64,000 nt of DNA from CAZECR01 sp964510495 (lineage in GTDB: Bacteria > Patescibacteriota > Patescibacteriia > Magasanikbacterales > GWA2-37-8). The notes beneath the pieces were generated by a model. It was not told the DNA's origin. It saw nothing but the letters and a program-made list of their open reading frames with translations, and searched no databases. Made by a program: the position numbers and the translations under genes. Positions 8,866 through 17,580 of this stretch are shown here, in pieces (the first letter of the stretch is position 1; every line of letters starts with the position of its first letter). Where the stretch lies: assembly GCA_964510495.1 (NCBI GenBank), contig CAZECR010000001.1:22924-86923 (forward strand), given 5' to 3'.

Positions 8866-10113
8866 ATGAAAAAAAGAATAAAAATGTTGTTTGCCAAAAT
8901 TGCGGCCGTGTTTGCAGTTATTGGGCCAGGTATTATTGCGGCCAATGCCGATAATGACGCTGGAGGTATTACTACCTACTCAGTAGTGGGCGCCCAGTTT
9001 GGTTTTAAGATGCTGTGGGTTTTATTTTTGTTGACCTTTGCGCTTGCGATTACCCAAGAAATGGGTGCGCGTATCGGACTTGTGACCCGGCAAGGTCTCG
9101 GTGGCGTCATTCGTGAAAACTTTGGTGTAAAGCTGACCGTGTTTGCGATGGTGGCTATGCTTATTGCCAATATTGGGACAACAACGGCTGAATTTGCGGG
9201 TGTCGCTGCTTCGTTTTCGTTGTTTGGTGTTAGTAAATATATTGCGGTACCTGTTATTGCCGTGCTCATTTGGATTATTTTATTCAAAGGCTCGTTCAAA
9301 ACAACCCAAAAATTATTTTTAATTTTTTCGCTCCTCTACGTGGTGTATATTATTAACGGGTTCATAATTCAGCCCGATTTTCACGCTGCTTTTCAGGCTA
9401 TGGTACACCCGACACTCGAGTGGAATACGACCTATTTAATAACTGTTATCGCACTTATTGGTACCACAATTACGCCGTGGGGGCAGTTTTTTATCCAGTC
9501 TTACGTTGTTGATAAGGGGCTTGATATAAAACACCTTAAGACCGAAAAAAAAGAAGTGTACTTTGGAGCGCTGCTTACCAATATTGTTAGTTTTTTTATT
9601 ATCGTCAGTACCGCTGCTACGCTGTATAAATATGGTATTCATGTGACCGATGCAAGTGAAGCCGCCGCCGCTCTGCGTCCGCTGGCCGGAAATTTAGCTG
9701 AGCTCCTCTTTGGCGCCGGCCTCTTTGCTGCTTCGATGCTGGGGGCATTTATTCTACCCGTTGCGACGGCGTATGCACTTTGCGAAGCGTTTGGGTGGGA
9801 GTCTGGTTTTGATACGAACTGGAAAACCGGGCGGATTTTTTATAGCATTATTTTATTCATGATTGCGGTGCCGAGTTTAATCGTATTAATCCCTGGCGTG
9901 TCGCTGGTTAAAGTCATGCTATTGTCGCAAGATATTAACGGAATACTTTTGCCGTTCATTCTTATTTTTGTGATGAAAATTGTAAATAACAAGCGAGTGA
10001 TGGGGGAGTATACGAATAAACCCCTTGGTAATATAATCGCCTGGATCACCATCGGGTCGCTCATTGCGGTAACGATCGCGCTCGTTGTTTCTTCTTTTTT
10101 GGGGTATACTTAA
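8866..10113 (+). CDS. NRAMP-related divalent metal transporter with altered TM1 and TM6 metal sites
   Basis: 415 residues, about 11 hydrophobic segments. The N-terminus GPGIIAANADNDAGGITTYS aligns with the NRAMP TM1 region, but the canonical DPGN is DAGG. The TM6 region reads IGTTITPWGQFFIQSY where classical NRAMPs have an MPH motif. Classical DPGN/MPH residues bind Mn2+ or Fe2+. A described NRAMP-related subfamily with a modified site carries Mg2+ instead. Combined with the MgtE sensor-domain gene immediately upstream, Mg2+ is a plausible substrate, but this is inference. The last bases of the gene contain the TATACT box of the next gene. Confidence 0.85.
   Translation: MKKRIKMLFAKIAAVFAVIGPGIIAANADNDAGGITTYSVVGAQFGFKMLWVLFLLTFALAITQEMGARIGLVTRQGLGGVIRENFGVKLTVFAMVAMLIANIGTTTAEFAGVAASFSLFGVSKYIAVPVIAVLIWIILFKGSFKTTQKLFLIFSLLYVVYIINGFIIQPDFHAAFQAMVHPTLEWNTTYLITVIALIGTTITPWGQFFIQSYVVDKGLDIKHLKTEKKEVYFGALLTNIVSFFIIVSTAATLYKYGIHVTDASEAAAALRPLAGNLAELLFGAGLFAASMLGAFILPVATAYALCEAFGWESGFDTNWKTGRIFYSIILFMIAVPSLIVLIPGVSLVKVMLLSQDINGILLPFILIFVMKIVNNKRVMGEYTNKPLGNIIAWITIGSLIAVTIALVVSSFLGYT
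10105..10110 (+). promoter_or_regulatory. -10 box inside the end of the NRAMP gene; leaderless start for the next gene
   Basis: TATACT at 10105-10110 overlaps the last codons of the NRAMP-like gene. The next ATG is at 10120, 9 bases later, so a transcript from this box would have almost no 5' leader. No clear TTGACA was seen at the right distance. Confidence 0.4.
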
Positions 10114-10119
10114 GGGTAT

Positions 10120-11925
10120 ATGTCAGAACGTCGACCTAATATTCAAGAAGACTATTATCCCGGCAGCAGCGATTACCCCAAGCACAAAAAGGCACCTGAT
10201 CTGCCAAATTTTTTTGATGCCGCATACCAAGGATTGAACCCTGAACAGCAAGTTATTTTGAAAGATTTAGTAGAAAAGTGGCGATCAGCCAAAGGTCAAG
10301 GTAAACGCGTCTACACTGAAGAACTTAAACTGACCCTAAGGGAATTTGGTGTCTGGCGTGACGCCGCCTTTGATTTTTTGAACGAAGTAAAACGTCCGTC
10401 GGTGAAGAAAGAAACTGCGGTTGCAACTGCCGACCAATCAGAAGAAAAATTGTTGGCGACGGAAGAAAATTCAGCTATCCATGGTCGTGGTGTGGATCAG
10501 CGAACGATAAAAAATATTTTGCCCGATGAGGACAGCGAAGAGGAAGAAGACGCATTCCCTCAGGAACCGCCTTCGGTTATTGGTTCTCGGCGGTCTGTTG
10601 TTAACGAATTTAGTAAAGACTTTGAGGGGAAAGCGCAGTCTCGCCGGCAAGGAATGCCACATGGACGCGTTCGACGGATTGTGAACAATTCTCAGGTTCA
10701 ACACATTGGAAAGCATGGTCCCCAGAAGCCTCGCTATAAAGACCACCGCTCGCTTGATGGCCGACTCTCGGTAGACGACCAAGCGACTGTGAAGCGTTTT
10801 AAAAAAACTCTTGAAATTGAGCACCCGGAGCGCCCGCTGCGTAAGAAACCGCTGCGTGAGCCCTTACCTATTTTGGCCGATTCCGAGCCGGCTACTGGGC
10901 CAAACCCTAAACCTTTTTTAAAACCTGAAGTTACTCCAGCCCAGATGCTGGACCAAACACCGCTTGCAGGAAGAGGTTCTTCGCGACCACGAAATACTGG
11001 GTCGCGTCCGGCGTATCTTGAACAATTTCCTGATCGTCCGAATTTTTTACATGATGCGCGCAAAGCCTGGGGTCAGGCAATAGTTGAAAAGCCACCCATT
11101 TCTCGAGCTAAGACCGTCTCTTCGAAAGCGGAATCGGCAGTGTTGGAGCATGCCGTAAGGCCAAGCGAACAGCTGCTGGATGCTGTCGAACAGCCAAGTG
11201 ACGTGTCTACGACTGAAGCTCGGGAAAGCCATCAAAACTTTTTAGATAAACTAACGTCGCCGCTGCAGGATTTTTTGGAGCGCCTACGCGGTCGAGAGCG
11301 TGATTTGCGTTCAAAGGAAGCAAATGAAAAAAAAGTCGCGCTACGTTTTCGAATACATCTTGAATGCGACCGTCCGTTTCAATTTCCGTCGAGCCCTGAA
11401 ATGTATCCAACCGAGGCTGAACATACACACAAGCGACAAGAGTTGGCAGCAAAGCTCGGCATGACGGCGGTGCGCTACGGCTCTGCCGAAGACAAATTGC
11501 TCGAAGGGATTACAACGTTACTTCTTGCTCGTTTGGGCGGTAGTAAGGATGTTATGTATTATGCAACTGATGATGAGCTCAAAAAGGTTTGTGCGCAGCT
11601 ACGCGGTTTAGGATTAAAAATCCGTACTGAAAAGGCTCCTGTAGTGGAGTTTGATCCGCGCCGGAGATATAAACTTGTTGTACAAGGACTTTCAGAGCAG
11701 GGTCAAAATTATAAGATTAGTTATGTTAAAACTATTCGTGAAGTCTTGGGAATATCGACGCTCGAAGCAAAATTAATTGTCGATATGCAGGTGGCGATGG
11801 AAAAATCTACTCAGCCCATGCCCACAGAATTACCTGGTCGCTTCGATGGTACTCGAGTGCGTGCGATTGAAGAAGCACTGCTTGCAGCAGGTGCAAAATC
11901 CGTGCAGATTCAGCCCGTTGCTTAA
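10120..11925 (+). CDS. Disordered protein with C-terminal L7/L12-like domain
   Basis: 601 residues, no membrane segment. Residues 1 to about 395 are highly charged, rich in P, R, K, E and S, and probably mostly disordered. The last 90 or so residues resemble the C-terminal domain of ribosomal protein bL12: YKLVVQGL, then KISYVKTIREVLGISTLEAK, then RVRAIEEALLAAGAKSVQI. This matches the bL12 pattern of a strand, a KIxVIKxVRxxTGLGLKEAK helix pair and the final EEAGAxVE strand. bL12 uses this face to recruit translation factors. A second small folded segment (about 405-500) precedes it. The gene overlaps the convergent glycosyltransferase gene by 4 bases. Function unknown; a link to translation or to GTPase factors is speculation. 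Confidence 0.65.
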   Translation: MSERRPNIQEDYYPGSSDYPKHKKAPDLPNFFDAAYQGLNPEQQVILKDLVEKWRSAKGQGKRVYTEELKLTLREFGVWRDAAFDFLNEVKRPSVKKETAVATADQSEEKLLATEENSAIHGRGVDQRTIKNILPDEDSEEEEDAFPQEPPSVIGSRRSVVNEFSKDFEGKAQSRRQGMPHGRVRRIVNNSQVQHIGKHGPQKPRYKDHRSLDGRLSVDDQATVKRFKKTLEIEHPERPLRKKPLREPLPILADSEPATGPNPKPFLKPEVTPAQMLDQTPLAGRGSSRPRNTGSRPAYLEQFPDRPNFLHDARKAWGQAIVEKPPISRAKTVSSKAESAVLEHAVRPSEQLLDAVEQPSDVSTTEARESHQNFLDKLTSPLQDFLERLRGRERDLRSKEANEKKVALRFRIHLECDRPFQFPSSPEMYPTEAEHTHKRQELAAKLGMTAVRYGSAEDKLLEGITTLLLARLGGSKDVMYYATDDELKKVCAQLRGLGLKIRTEKAPVVEFDPRRRYKLVVQGLSEQGQNYKISYVKTIREVLGISTLEAKLIVDMQVAMEKSTQPMPTELPGRFDGTRVRAIEEALLAAGAKSVQIQPVA

Positions 11926-13067
11926 AGTACGCTTAAAAAGTGCCGAGCGGCTTTTTCCCACGTATATTTTTTTACCTGCTCTAAACCGTCTCTGCGGAGG
12001 CGGTTTTTTAGTTCGGGATTTCTGGTTAAACGAATGAGTGCTTCGGCGATTGTCCAGGGTTTATTGGGGTTGCTATAATACGCGGCTTTCTCGGCGATTT
12101 CGGGTAGGGATGAGCGGTTCGAGGTGATAACTGGCGTGCCACTGCCCATAGCTTCAATGACCGGGAAACCAAAACCTTCATAAAAACTGGGGTATACAAA
12201 TAGTTCGGCCAGGCTGTAGAGCGCCTGTTTATCCGCTGCTTCCACAAAACCAATATATACGATGCGGTTTTTAAACGGTGAAGTGGAGAGGTGCTTAAAA
12301 ATAGGCTTGTTTTCCCACCCGACAGAGCCGGCAATAACCAGTGAGAGATCGTTGGGTAGCTGTGGTGCAGCTTGTTCGAAGCCTTCAATCAGGCCCAAAA
12401 TATTTTTGCGCGGTTCGATGCTCCCTAAAAATAAAATATATTTTTTTGGTAGAGCATATTTTGTACGGATTGTTTCGTCGGTGGTTGCCTGTGGAAGTAA
12501 GCGCGGCAGAGGAGCAAGTCCGTGTGGAATAACAGTGATGGTTGCCGGGTTGCTATGGTACGCTGCAATCAAATCACGTTTAGTGTTTTCGGAAGGCGCT
12601 AGAATATGCTGGGCATTGCGGCAGCTTACTTGTGGTTTAATTGCCCAGTGCCATAAGCGCTGTTTTTTGGAAAAGAACTGTGGAAAAAACTCAAATGAAA
12701 GATCGTGAATTGTTAGAATGTGCTTCGTTTTTTTGGATAAGGCCGTAAAGTTGAGGTTGGGTGAAAAAAAATAATCGAGCCCTGAAATTTTTTCGTGCTT
12801 GATAATAAGTTCGTCGATTTTGGGAAAATGAAATAGCTTGGTCGCAGTGTTAAAAAGTTTATTGGGATAGTGGGTGATAATGAAGTGAACATTGCTTTGC
12901 TGCCAGACAGGCAATAGAGCGGTAAGTCTCGGTTTGGAATTGGCAAACAAATAGTACTGATTCACCGTGTCAATCGCAAAAAGCGCGTTGAGGAGTTCAA
13001 ACGTGTATTCGCCAACCCCGGTGCGAACAGGAGAAGCGAGGGAACGAATGTCGATACCGATGTGCAT
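11922..13067 (-). CDS. Family 4 glycosyltransferase
   Basis: 381 residues with the two-domain GT-B layout of GT4 enzymes. The N-terminal domain starts MHIGIDIRSL with RTGVGEYTFEL (glycine-rich acceptor loop) and has TIHDLSFEFFP. The C-terminal domain has LFLGSIEPRKN (the usual GxxxxRKN nucleotide-sugar site) and YPSFYEGFGFPVIEAMGSGTPV, the E-x7-E motif. It probably transfers a hexose such as mannose onto a lipid-linked oligosaccharide on the cytoplasmic face of the membrane. It lies near a second GT4 and a polyprenyl sugar transferase on the same strand, separated from them by a small gene on the other strand. Confidence 0.9.
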   Translation of the reverse strand: MHIGIDIRSLASPVRTGVGEYTFELLNALFAIDTVNQYYLFANSKPRLTALLPVWQQSNVHFIITHYPNKLFNTATKLFHFPKIDELIIKHEKISGLDYFFSPNLNFTALSKKTKHILTIHDLSFEFFPQFFSKKQRLWHWAIKPQVSCRNAQHILAPSENTKRDLIAAYHSNPATITVIPHGLAPLPRLLPQATTDETIRTKYALPKKYILFLGSIEPRKNILGLIEGFEQAAPQLPNDLSLVIAGSVGWENKPIFKHLSTSPFKNRIVYIGFVEAADKQALYSLAELFVYPSFYEGFGFPVIEAMGSGTPVITSNRSSLPEIAEKAAYYSNPNKPWTIAEALIRLTRNPELKNRLRRDGLEQVKKYTWEKAARHFLSVL

Positions 13068-13075
13068 AATACAGA

Positions 13076-13104
13076 TTGACGTTCAAAAATTGTCGTGGTT
13101 TACT
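13076..13104 (+). promoter_or_regulatory. Promoter of the 58-residue proline-rich gene
   Basis: TTGACG at 13076-13081, 17-bp spacer, TTTACT at 13099-13104. It lies just outside the start of the divergent glycosyltransferase gene. It is of the same TTGAC-N17 type as the promoters of the other GC-rich cassettes. Confidence 0.6.
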
Positions 13105-13122
13105 TTGGCGTATGGAGGATCT

Positions 13123-13299
13123 ATGAGTGAAAAACCGCCTGTGCCACAGGGCAATGAAGTTATTCCGGCTGGTATACTTCCGCCGGAGAAAACCACCTTG
13201 GGGGTGGGCGGTGATAAACAGCCCACCCCCGAAGCTCTTTCAGAGCAGCTCGCACGTGAGCGCGGTCACGCTGAGCCGCGACCCGACGGGTTGTTCTAG
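13123..13299 (+). CDS. Small proline-rich hypothetical protein (GC-rich cassette)
   Basis: 58 residues, starting MSEKPPVPQGNEVIPAGILP. The ATG at 13123 has GGAGG 6 bases upstream, which sets the start; longer upstream extensions in this frame have no such site. The protein is rich in P, E and G, has no signal peptide or membrane segment and is probably disordered. It has its own promoter (13076-13104) and terminator (13321-13357), so it is a self-contained transcription unit wedged between two minus-strand glycosyltransferase genes. Its later part is GC-richer than the neighbours. No family recognised. Confidence 0.55.
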   Translation: MSEKPPVPQGNEVIPAGILPPEKTTLGVGGDKQPTPEALSEQLARERGHAEPRPDGLF

Positions 13300-13320
13300 C
13301 CGCGGCTTGGCCGCTTTCCA

Positions 13321-13357
13321 GGGTCGCCACGACATGTGTGCGACCCTTTCCTTTTTT
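13321..13357 (+). terminator. Terminator of the 58-residue gene
   Basis: GGGTCGC (13321-13327) pairs with GCGACCC (13340-13346), 12-base loop, followed by TTTCCTTTTTT. It abuts the stop of the convergent glycosyltransferase gene at 13356. Confidence 0.75.
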
Positions 13358-14474
13358 ACACCAGTGTTGTTTGATTTAATTTTTTCTTAAATTCTTCGTA
13401 ACGGTCATCAACATATTTTTTAATACTTGTCTTGAAAGCGTTATTTGAAAATTTTAGGGCGTGTTCTCGGATATGGGTACTGTCCCAGCCTTCCGAAGTG
13501 AAGTGGAGTACGGCGTTCAAGAGTGACTCCCAATTTTGTTCGTAGAAAAATTCACCCGTATCATGAGCAACAACGGTTTCGGTGGCACCTCCCGCAGCAA
13601 AGGCGATAACTGGCCTACCACTTGCGAGTGACTCAACGGGAGTAATGCCGAAATCTTCGAGTTGCGGATGGATAAAGGCCTGAGCCCGGCTAAGAAGTTT
13701 GGCTTTGGCCGCGTCATCAATACGGCCCAGGAATTCAATATTAGGCCGGGCTTGTTTTTGAAGATTTTTAAGCTCTGGACCCGTACCAAAAATTTTAAGT
13801 GGGTACCGCAGACGATTAAACGCCTGAACAACCAGGTCAAGGCGTTTGTAGGGAACCAGACGACCGCCAGCGACAAAATAATCGTCTACTTCGGGCGAAA
13901 TAGTAAAGCGTTCGGTGTCGACTGGTGGGTAGATAACGTCACTGGTGCGACGATAATATTTTTGAATACGACCCTCAACTGTGTGTGAGTTGGCAATAAA
14001 ATGATCGACGCGGTCAGCGCTCATTTTATCCCATAGGCGCAGGCGAAAAATAATCTGAGGCAAAAATGCTTTTACGAGCCAATTGGAATTAAGGTCGGCT
14101 AAGTATTCATGCCGATCACTCCAGAGATATCGTGGGGGAGTGTGGCAATACGAAATGTGCAGTGTTTCGGGGGGTACAATCACGCCTTTGGCGAAGGCGC
14201 TGGTTGACGAGATGACAAGATCAAAATCGTTGAGATTATAGTTTTCGGTTGCGTTCGGCATCCAGGGTAAATACCACTGGTAATGGCTTTTTACAAAAGG
14301 AAGCTTGGCCAGCCACGATTCGCGAATAAGGTGCTTGGGAAAGGAGCTGATTTTTTTAGGATCATGAAACAAAACAAAGAGTGGTGCGTTGGGCCACAGT
14401 TCGTGAAGTGTTTGTAGTACCCGCTCCGCCCCTCCGTCTTGAGCAAGATAATCGTGTACTAAAGCTAATTTCAT
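13356..14474 (-). CDS. Family 4 glycosyltransferase
   Basis: 372 residues. The N-terminal domain has VHDYLAQDGGAERVL, the typical GGAE acceptor loop of GT4 mannosyl- or glucosyltransferases, and SYCHTPPRYLW. The C-terminal domain has VAGGRLVPYKRLDLVVQAF (GRLVPYKR phosphate-binding segment) and HPQLEDFGITPVESLASGRPV, the E-x7-E donor site. It starts inside the end of the sugar transferase gene (4-base overlap), so the two are translationally coupled and likely act in sequence on one lipid-linked glycan. The donor sugar cannot be told from sequence alone. Confidence 0.9.
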   Translation of the reverse strand: MKLALVHDYLAQDGGAERVLQTLHELWPNAPLFVLFHDPKKISSFPKHLIRESWLAKLPFVKSHYQWYLPWMPNATENYNLNDFDLVISSTSAFAKGVIVPPETLHISYCHTPPRYLWSDRHEYLADLNSNWLVKAFLPQIIFRLRLWDKMSADRVDHFIANSHTVEGRIQKYYRRTSDVIYPPVDTERFTISPEVDDYFVAGGRLVPYKRLDLVVQAFNRLRYPLKIFGTGPELKNLQKQARPNIEFLGRIDDAAKAKLLSRAQAFIHPQLEDFGITPVESLASGRPVIAFAAGGATETVVAHDTGEFFYEQNWESLLNAVLHFTSEGWDSTHIREHALKFSNNAFKTSIKKYVDDRYEEFKKKLNQTTLV

Positions 14475-15892
14475 ACAATCGCACCGTCTTTTTTGACAAC
14501 AATGAAAGGTGTTTTAACGAGAATAATCAGGTCGAGGAATAAATTCCAGTTTTCAATATAGAATGTATCGAGGCGAACTTCGTCTTCAAAACTGAGATTG
14601 CTCCGCCCGGAAATTTGAGCGAGTCCGGAAATACCGGGTTTAATGGCGAGAACAATGCGGTGATGCTTTTGATATTGTTCAACTTCACGCGGTTGGTGGG
14701 GGCGTGGCCCGACCAGGCTCATGTCGCCGCGTAAGACATTGTAGAATTGCGGTAATTCATCCAAGCTCCAGCGGCGAATAAAACGGCCAAACGGGGTGAT
14801 GCGAGGGTCGTTTTTAATTTTATAGACCGGCCCGGTTTTGATACTATTGGTTTTGATTAGTTTTTTTTCTTCTTTAAGAGCAAGATCCCCATCTTTTCCG
14901 AATTGTTCACCGGTGCAATATTTCTGGTACATGGAACGGAATTTGAGGGTAGAGAACGTGCCGCCTCTTTGTCCGACGCGCGTATTTTTGTAAATGATCG
15001 GAGTACCGCTTTCAACTAAAATAATCAGACTTACGATGATATAAATGGGCCAAAATATAAGTAGGAAAATAAGACTGCCGACAATATCAATCAGGCGTTT
15101 AATAATTCGCCCCCAGGCAGTCAGGCGCGTGCGGCGCAGTTCAATAATCGGAATTCCAGCGATAGTCGACACTGCCGTGTTGGTCGCGATGGTTGCAAAA
15201 AGGTCGGCTGAATATTTAAAAATAATATGATGTTCATTGGCAAAATCAATGGCGCGCAAAACTTCTTCTTCACTCTTTTGTGGATTAGTAAAAATGATTT
15301 CATCTGGTAGTTTGCCTTTGAGACGCTTGAGTGCGCTCGGATCAAAATGATCGAACGTGCCAACGATAGCGTAGCCAAGGTGTGGTTCATTCCGGAGTGT
15401 TTCAATAATGCTCTCGGCGATAGCCTGACTACCAATGATTACTGTTTGGCGAAGGCCAATACCGGAGCGGTACAAAAGTGCTTTGAGGCCACGAATGACG
15501 AGACGGCCAAAGATAACATAGAGCATGGCAAGTATCCAGCCGATCAAAACAAGAAAACGAGAGTCAAATTTTTGGAGCGTGAAGAAAACATAAATAGTAA
15601 TAGCGGCAAATCCGGTTGAACAGGCGCTAATAATGCGGGTGATCTCGCGAGAAAATTTGCGATTGGGGTTGGTACTGTATAATCCGGAAATGCTAAAAAG
15701 CACTAACCAGGCCAATCCGACCCAGAGCACTGTTTGTGTGTAGCGTGACCAGGAGAGGGCGAAGAGTACCGGTCGAACTGCTGTAACCGTAGGATGAAAA
15801 CGTAAAATATAAGCGCTAATACCTGCTAAAATAAGCATGAGATAATCAACAGGTAGTTGGAGGAACGTAAATGTAAGTTCAAAACGCTTCAT
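14471..15892 (-). CDS. Polyprenyl-phosphate sugar-1-phosphate transferase (WcaJ/WbaP type)
   Basis: 473 residues. Four or five N-terminal membrane segments (residues 1-150) and a central nucleotide-binding-like domain precede the bacterial sugar transferase domain: RLIDIVGSLIFLLIFWP (re-entrant helix), TLKFRSM, and WSLDELPQFYNVLRGDMSLVGPRP, the catalytic signature with the essential Asp-Glu pair. It begins glycan assembly by moving a sugar-1-phosphate from a nucleotide sugar to undecaprenyl phosphate. It heads a two-gene unit with the overlapping GT4 and has its own promoter at 15934-15962. The ending VVKKDGAIV is typical of exopolysaccharide-type members. Confidence 0.93.
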   Translation of the reverse strand: MKRFELTFTFLQLPVDYLMLILAGISAYILRFHPTVTAVRPVLFALSWSRYTQTVLWVGLAWLVLFSISGLYSTNPNRKFSREITRIISACSTGFAAITIYVFFTLQKFDSRFLVLIGWILAMLYVIFGRLVIRGLKALLYRSGIGLRQTVIIGSQAIAESIIETLRNEPHLGYAIVGTFDHFDPSALKRLKGKLPDEIIFTNPQKSEEEVLRAIDFANEHHIIFKYSADLFATIATNTAVSTIAGIPIIELRRTRLTAWGRIIKRLIDIVGSLIFLLIFWPIYIIVSLIILVESGTPIIYKNTRVGQRGGTFSTLKFRSMYQKYCTGEQFGKDGDLALKEEKKLIKTNSIKTGPVYKIKNDPRITPFGRFIRRWSLDELPQFYNVLRGDMSLVGPRPHQPREVEQYQKHHRIVLAIKPGISGLAQISGRSNLSFEDEVRLDTFYIENWNLFLDLIILVKTPFIVVKKDGAIV

Positions 15893-15933
15893 AGCCCCCT
15901 GGTTTTACGAAAAAATAACGAAAATCTGCACCT

Positions 15934-15962
15934 ATTGTATGCTAAGCAGCTATAAGCGTCAA
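15934..15962 (-). promoter_or_regulatory. Promoter of the sugar transferase operon
   Basis: On the minus strand TTGACG (complement at 15957-15962), a 17-bp spacer and TACAAT (complement at 15934-15939), 42 bases upstream of the ATG at 15892. Confidence 0.7.
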
Positions 15963-15983
15963 TCAGTTTTTAGGAGTAACGAC

Positions 15984-16007
15984 AAAACCTTCCCGAAGGA
16001 AGGTTTT
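15984..16007 (-). terminator. RNase P RNA terminator with UUCG tetraloop
   Basis: A ten-base-pair stem AAAACCTTCC / GGAAGGTTTT closes a C(UUCG)G tetraloop when read as RNA on the minus strand. It lies 4 bases beyond the P1 helix of the RNase P RNA. Confidence 0.8.
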
Positions 16008-16010
16008 GCG

Positions 16011-16467
16011 CCATTATTATAAGCCGAATTTTGTTCCCATCTTGCGAGGGGCGATAATCATTTCTCTGGTTCGGCCATTGCTGGCCGAATCTAGCGAGCG
16101 AACTTTTCGCGCCACTTTTACTGCGTCTCTCGGGCGCTCGTAACAGGCACGCTGCTCTTGCACCAGATAGGGTTTAGCACTGCTCTATTTCGCAATAGAG
16201 CGAGTATGGTAGCTTTGATCTCGAGAATCAGAACCTCCATACACTTTTCACCTTTTGTCCCGACGAAAGCCTGCCTATCAGCAGGTACACGGGATTAGTA
16301 TTGTCTCTGTGCCACTGTCCCGCTCCGAAACTTTACAGCTCGGAGGGTGGGGGTTACCCACTATCCTTGTCCATTCTTCAAAAACCGGCCAGGTGGCCTA
16401 TTTTTGGATCAAATGGGGTGTTCGGACTTTCCTCTCCGGTTTAAGGGAGCGATTATCCATAATGGAA
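16011..16467 (-). ncRNA. rnpB: RNase P RNA
   Basis: Catalytic RNA that removes 5' leaders from pre-tRNAs. On the minus strand the 5' part has GAGAGGAAAGTCCGAACACC, the near-universal CR-I region, and the 3' end has AACAAAATTCGGCTTAT, the conserved P4 3' strand. P1 closes the molecule: CCATTAT at the 5' end (16459-16465) pairs with ATAATGG at the 3' end (16011-16017). The length of about 457 bases is somewhat longer than typical (350-400), suggesting an extended helix. A consensus promoter ends just upstream and a UUCG terminator follows. Ends are inferred from P1 and the promoter. Confidence 0.93.
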
Positions 16468-16473
16468 GCTGCT

Positions 16474-16502
16474 AGTATACTATAAAGCACTGCTCATGTC
16501 AA
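16474..16502 (-). promoter_or_regulatory. Consensus promoter of RNase P RNA
   Basis: TTGACA (complement at 16497-16502), 17-bp spacer, TATACT (complement at 16474-16479) on the minus strand. The predicted start, about 7 bases downstream, coincides with the 5' side of P1. This is one of the best matches to the host consensus in the window. Confidence 0.85.
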
Positions 16503-16585
16503 TCGTTTGGGAGGTGAGTTTGTCAATAGTCAAAACTGATTTTTTACGGTATACTTACGCTATAGATTAAACTTCCATTTTTAGT

Positions 16586-17542
16586 GTGCTTAATATTTAT
16601 AATGCTAATAATCATGAGACAACGTCCGAGGTGGGGCGTCCGTTAGCGTTGCAAAAAAAAGCAGATTATCAAAAATATACTGATCCGACAGGGGAATTTA
16701 GCGGGCAAGAATTAAAGTATAGTTTTTGGTATGTGCGACACCGTCTCGCGCTCTATAAGATAATAATTGGAGCCTTGCTCGCGGTGTCGGCGGTTACCGC
16801 CCTGTACTCGCTTTTTCAGCTTGGAAATTATCTTATTTTTGGCTTACAAGAAAGTAGTGCTGTCGACAAAGGATTAACGAGCTTTGAAAATTATGCAGCG
16901 ATGCAAGATCGTTTTGCTCCTCAACCGATCCAGGTGATTGATACGGCTGTTTTTCCGGGGGGTAGTGGTAAGTATGATTTTGTGGCCGAAGCGAGTAATC
17001 CGAATAGTAATTTTGTTGTGACGTTTGAATATTATTTTACCTATAATTCTAATCAAAAAACACCTTCTGAAACCACTACGTTGCTGGCAGGAGAATCACG
17101 GCCAATTCCATACCTTGGCCTGGAGGCTGATGGTTACCCAAGCTCAGCTGCAATTGTAATCGAACGTATTGCTTGGAAACGTTTGTCGGGGCACGAGTAT
17201 TTGGATCCGGCAGCCTTTCAAAGTACACGACTTAATTTCTTGGTCAGTAACTTTGTTTTTATTTCGGGCACAGATGGGGCGGTGGCGAATGCGGATAGTA
17301 TTCAATTTAGTTTAACCAACCAGAGTGCCTATAGTTATAAGTCTGCTCGATTCTATGTAGGGCTTTATTTAGATCAAAATTTGGTAGGAATAGCGCCGCT
17401 CACTATCGATGCATTTAAATCACTTGAAACAAAACAGGTGGACTTACGTAGCTTTGGAGCAAATCTCACTGTTACTGATGTGCGCATATTTCCGCTCATT
17501 AATACGTATGATGCGGAGGTGTACCTACCGCCTGATAGATAG
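16586..17542 (+). CDS. Single-pass membrane protein of unknown function
   Basis: 318 residues from a GTG start; no in-frame ATG lies near the beginning. A cytoplasmic stretch of about 55 residues contains YQKYTDPTGEFSGQEL. One membrane segment follows (about 57-85, KIIIGALLAVSAVTALYSLF), then an extracellular part with no cysteines. That part looks beta-rich (FVAEASNPNSNFVVTFEYYF, VTDVRIFPLINTYDAEVYLP) and may hold two Ig-like folds. It lies 38 bases upstream of rodA on the same strand and may be co-transcribed. A TATACT box at about 16552 gives a possible promoter. No family recognised; an envelope role is suggested only by layout and neighbour. Confidence 0.7.
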   Translation: MLNIYNANNHETTSEVGRPLALQKKADYQKYTDPTGEFSGQELKYSFWYVRHRLALYKIIIGALLAVSAVTALYSLFQLGNYLIFGLQESSAVDKGLTSFENYAAMQDRFAPQPIQVIDTAVFPGGSGKYDFVAEASNPNSNFVVTFEYYFTYNSNQKTPSETTTLLAGESRPIPYLGLEADGYPSSAAIVIERIAWKRLSGHEYLDPAAFQSTRLNFLVSNFVFISGTDGAVANADSIQFSLTNQSAYSYKSARFYVGLYLDQNLVGIAPLTIDAFKSLETKQVDLRSFGANLTVTDVRIFPLINTYDAEVYLPPDR

Positions 17543-17580
17543 GTGATCTGGTCTCTGGTTATTTTTGATGTCTGACGGAT

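Noticed and set aside
12967..13122. Upstream extension of the 58-residue gene
   Set aside because: It crosses the start of the divergent glycosyltransferase and the promoter; the GGAGG site supports 13123.
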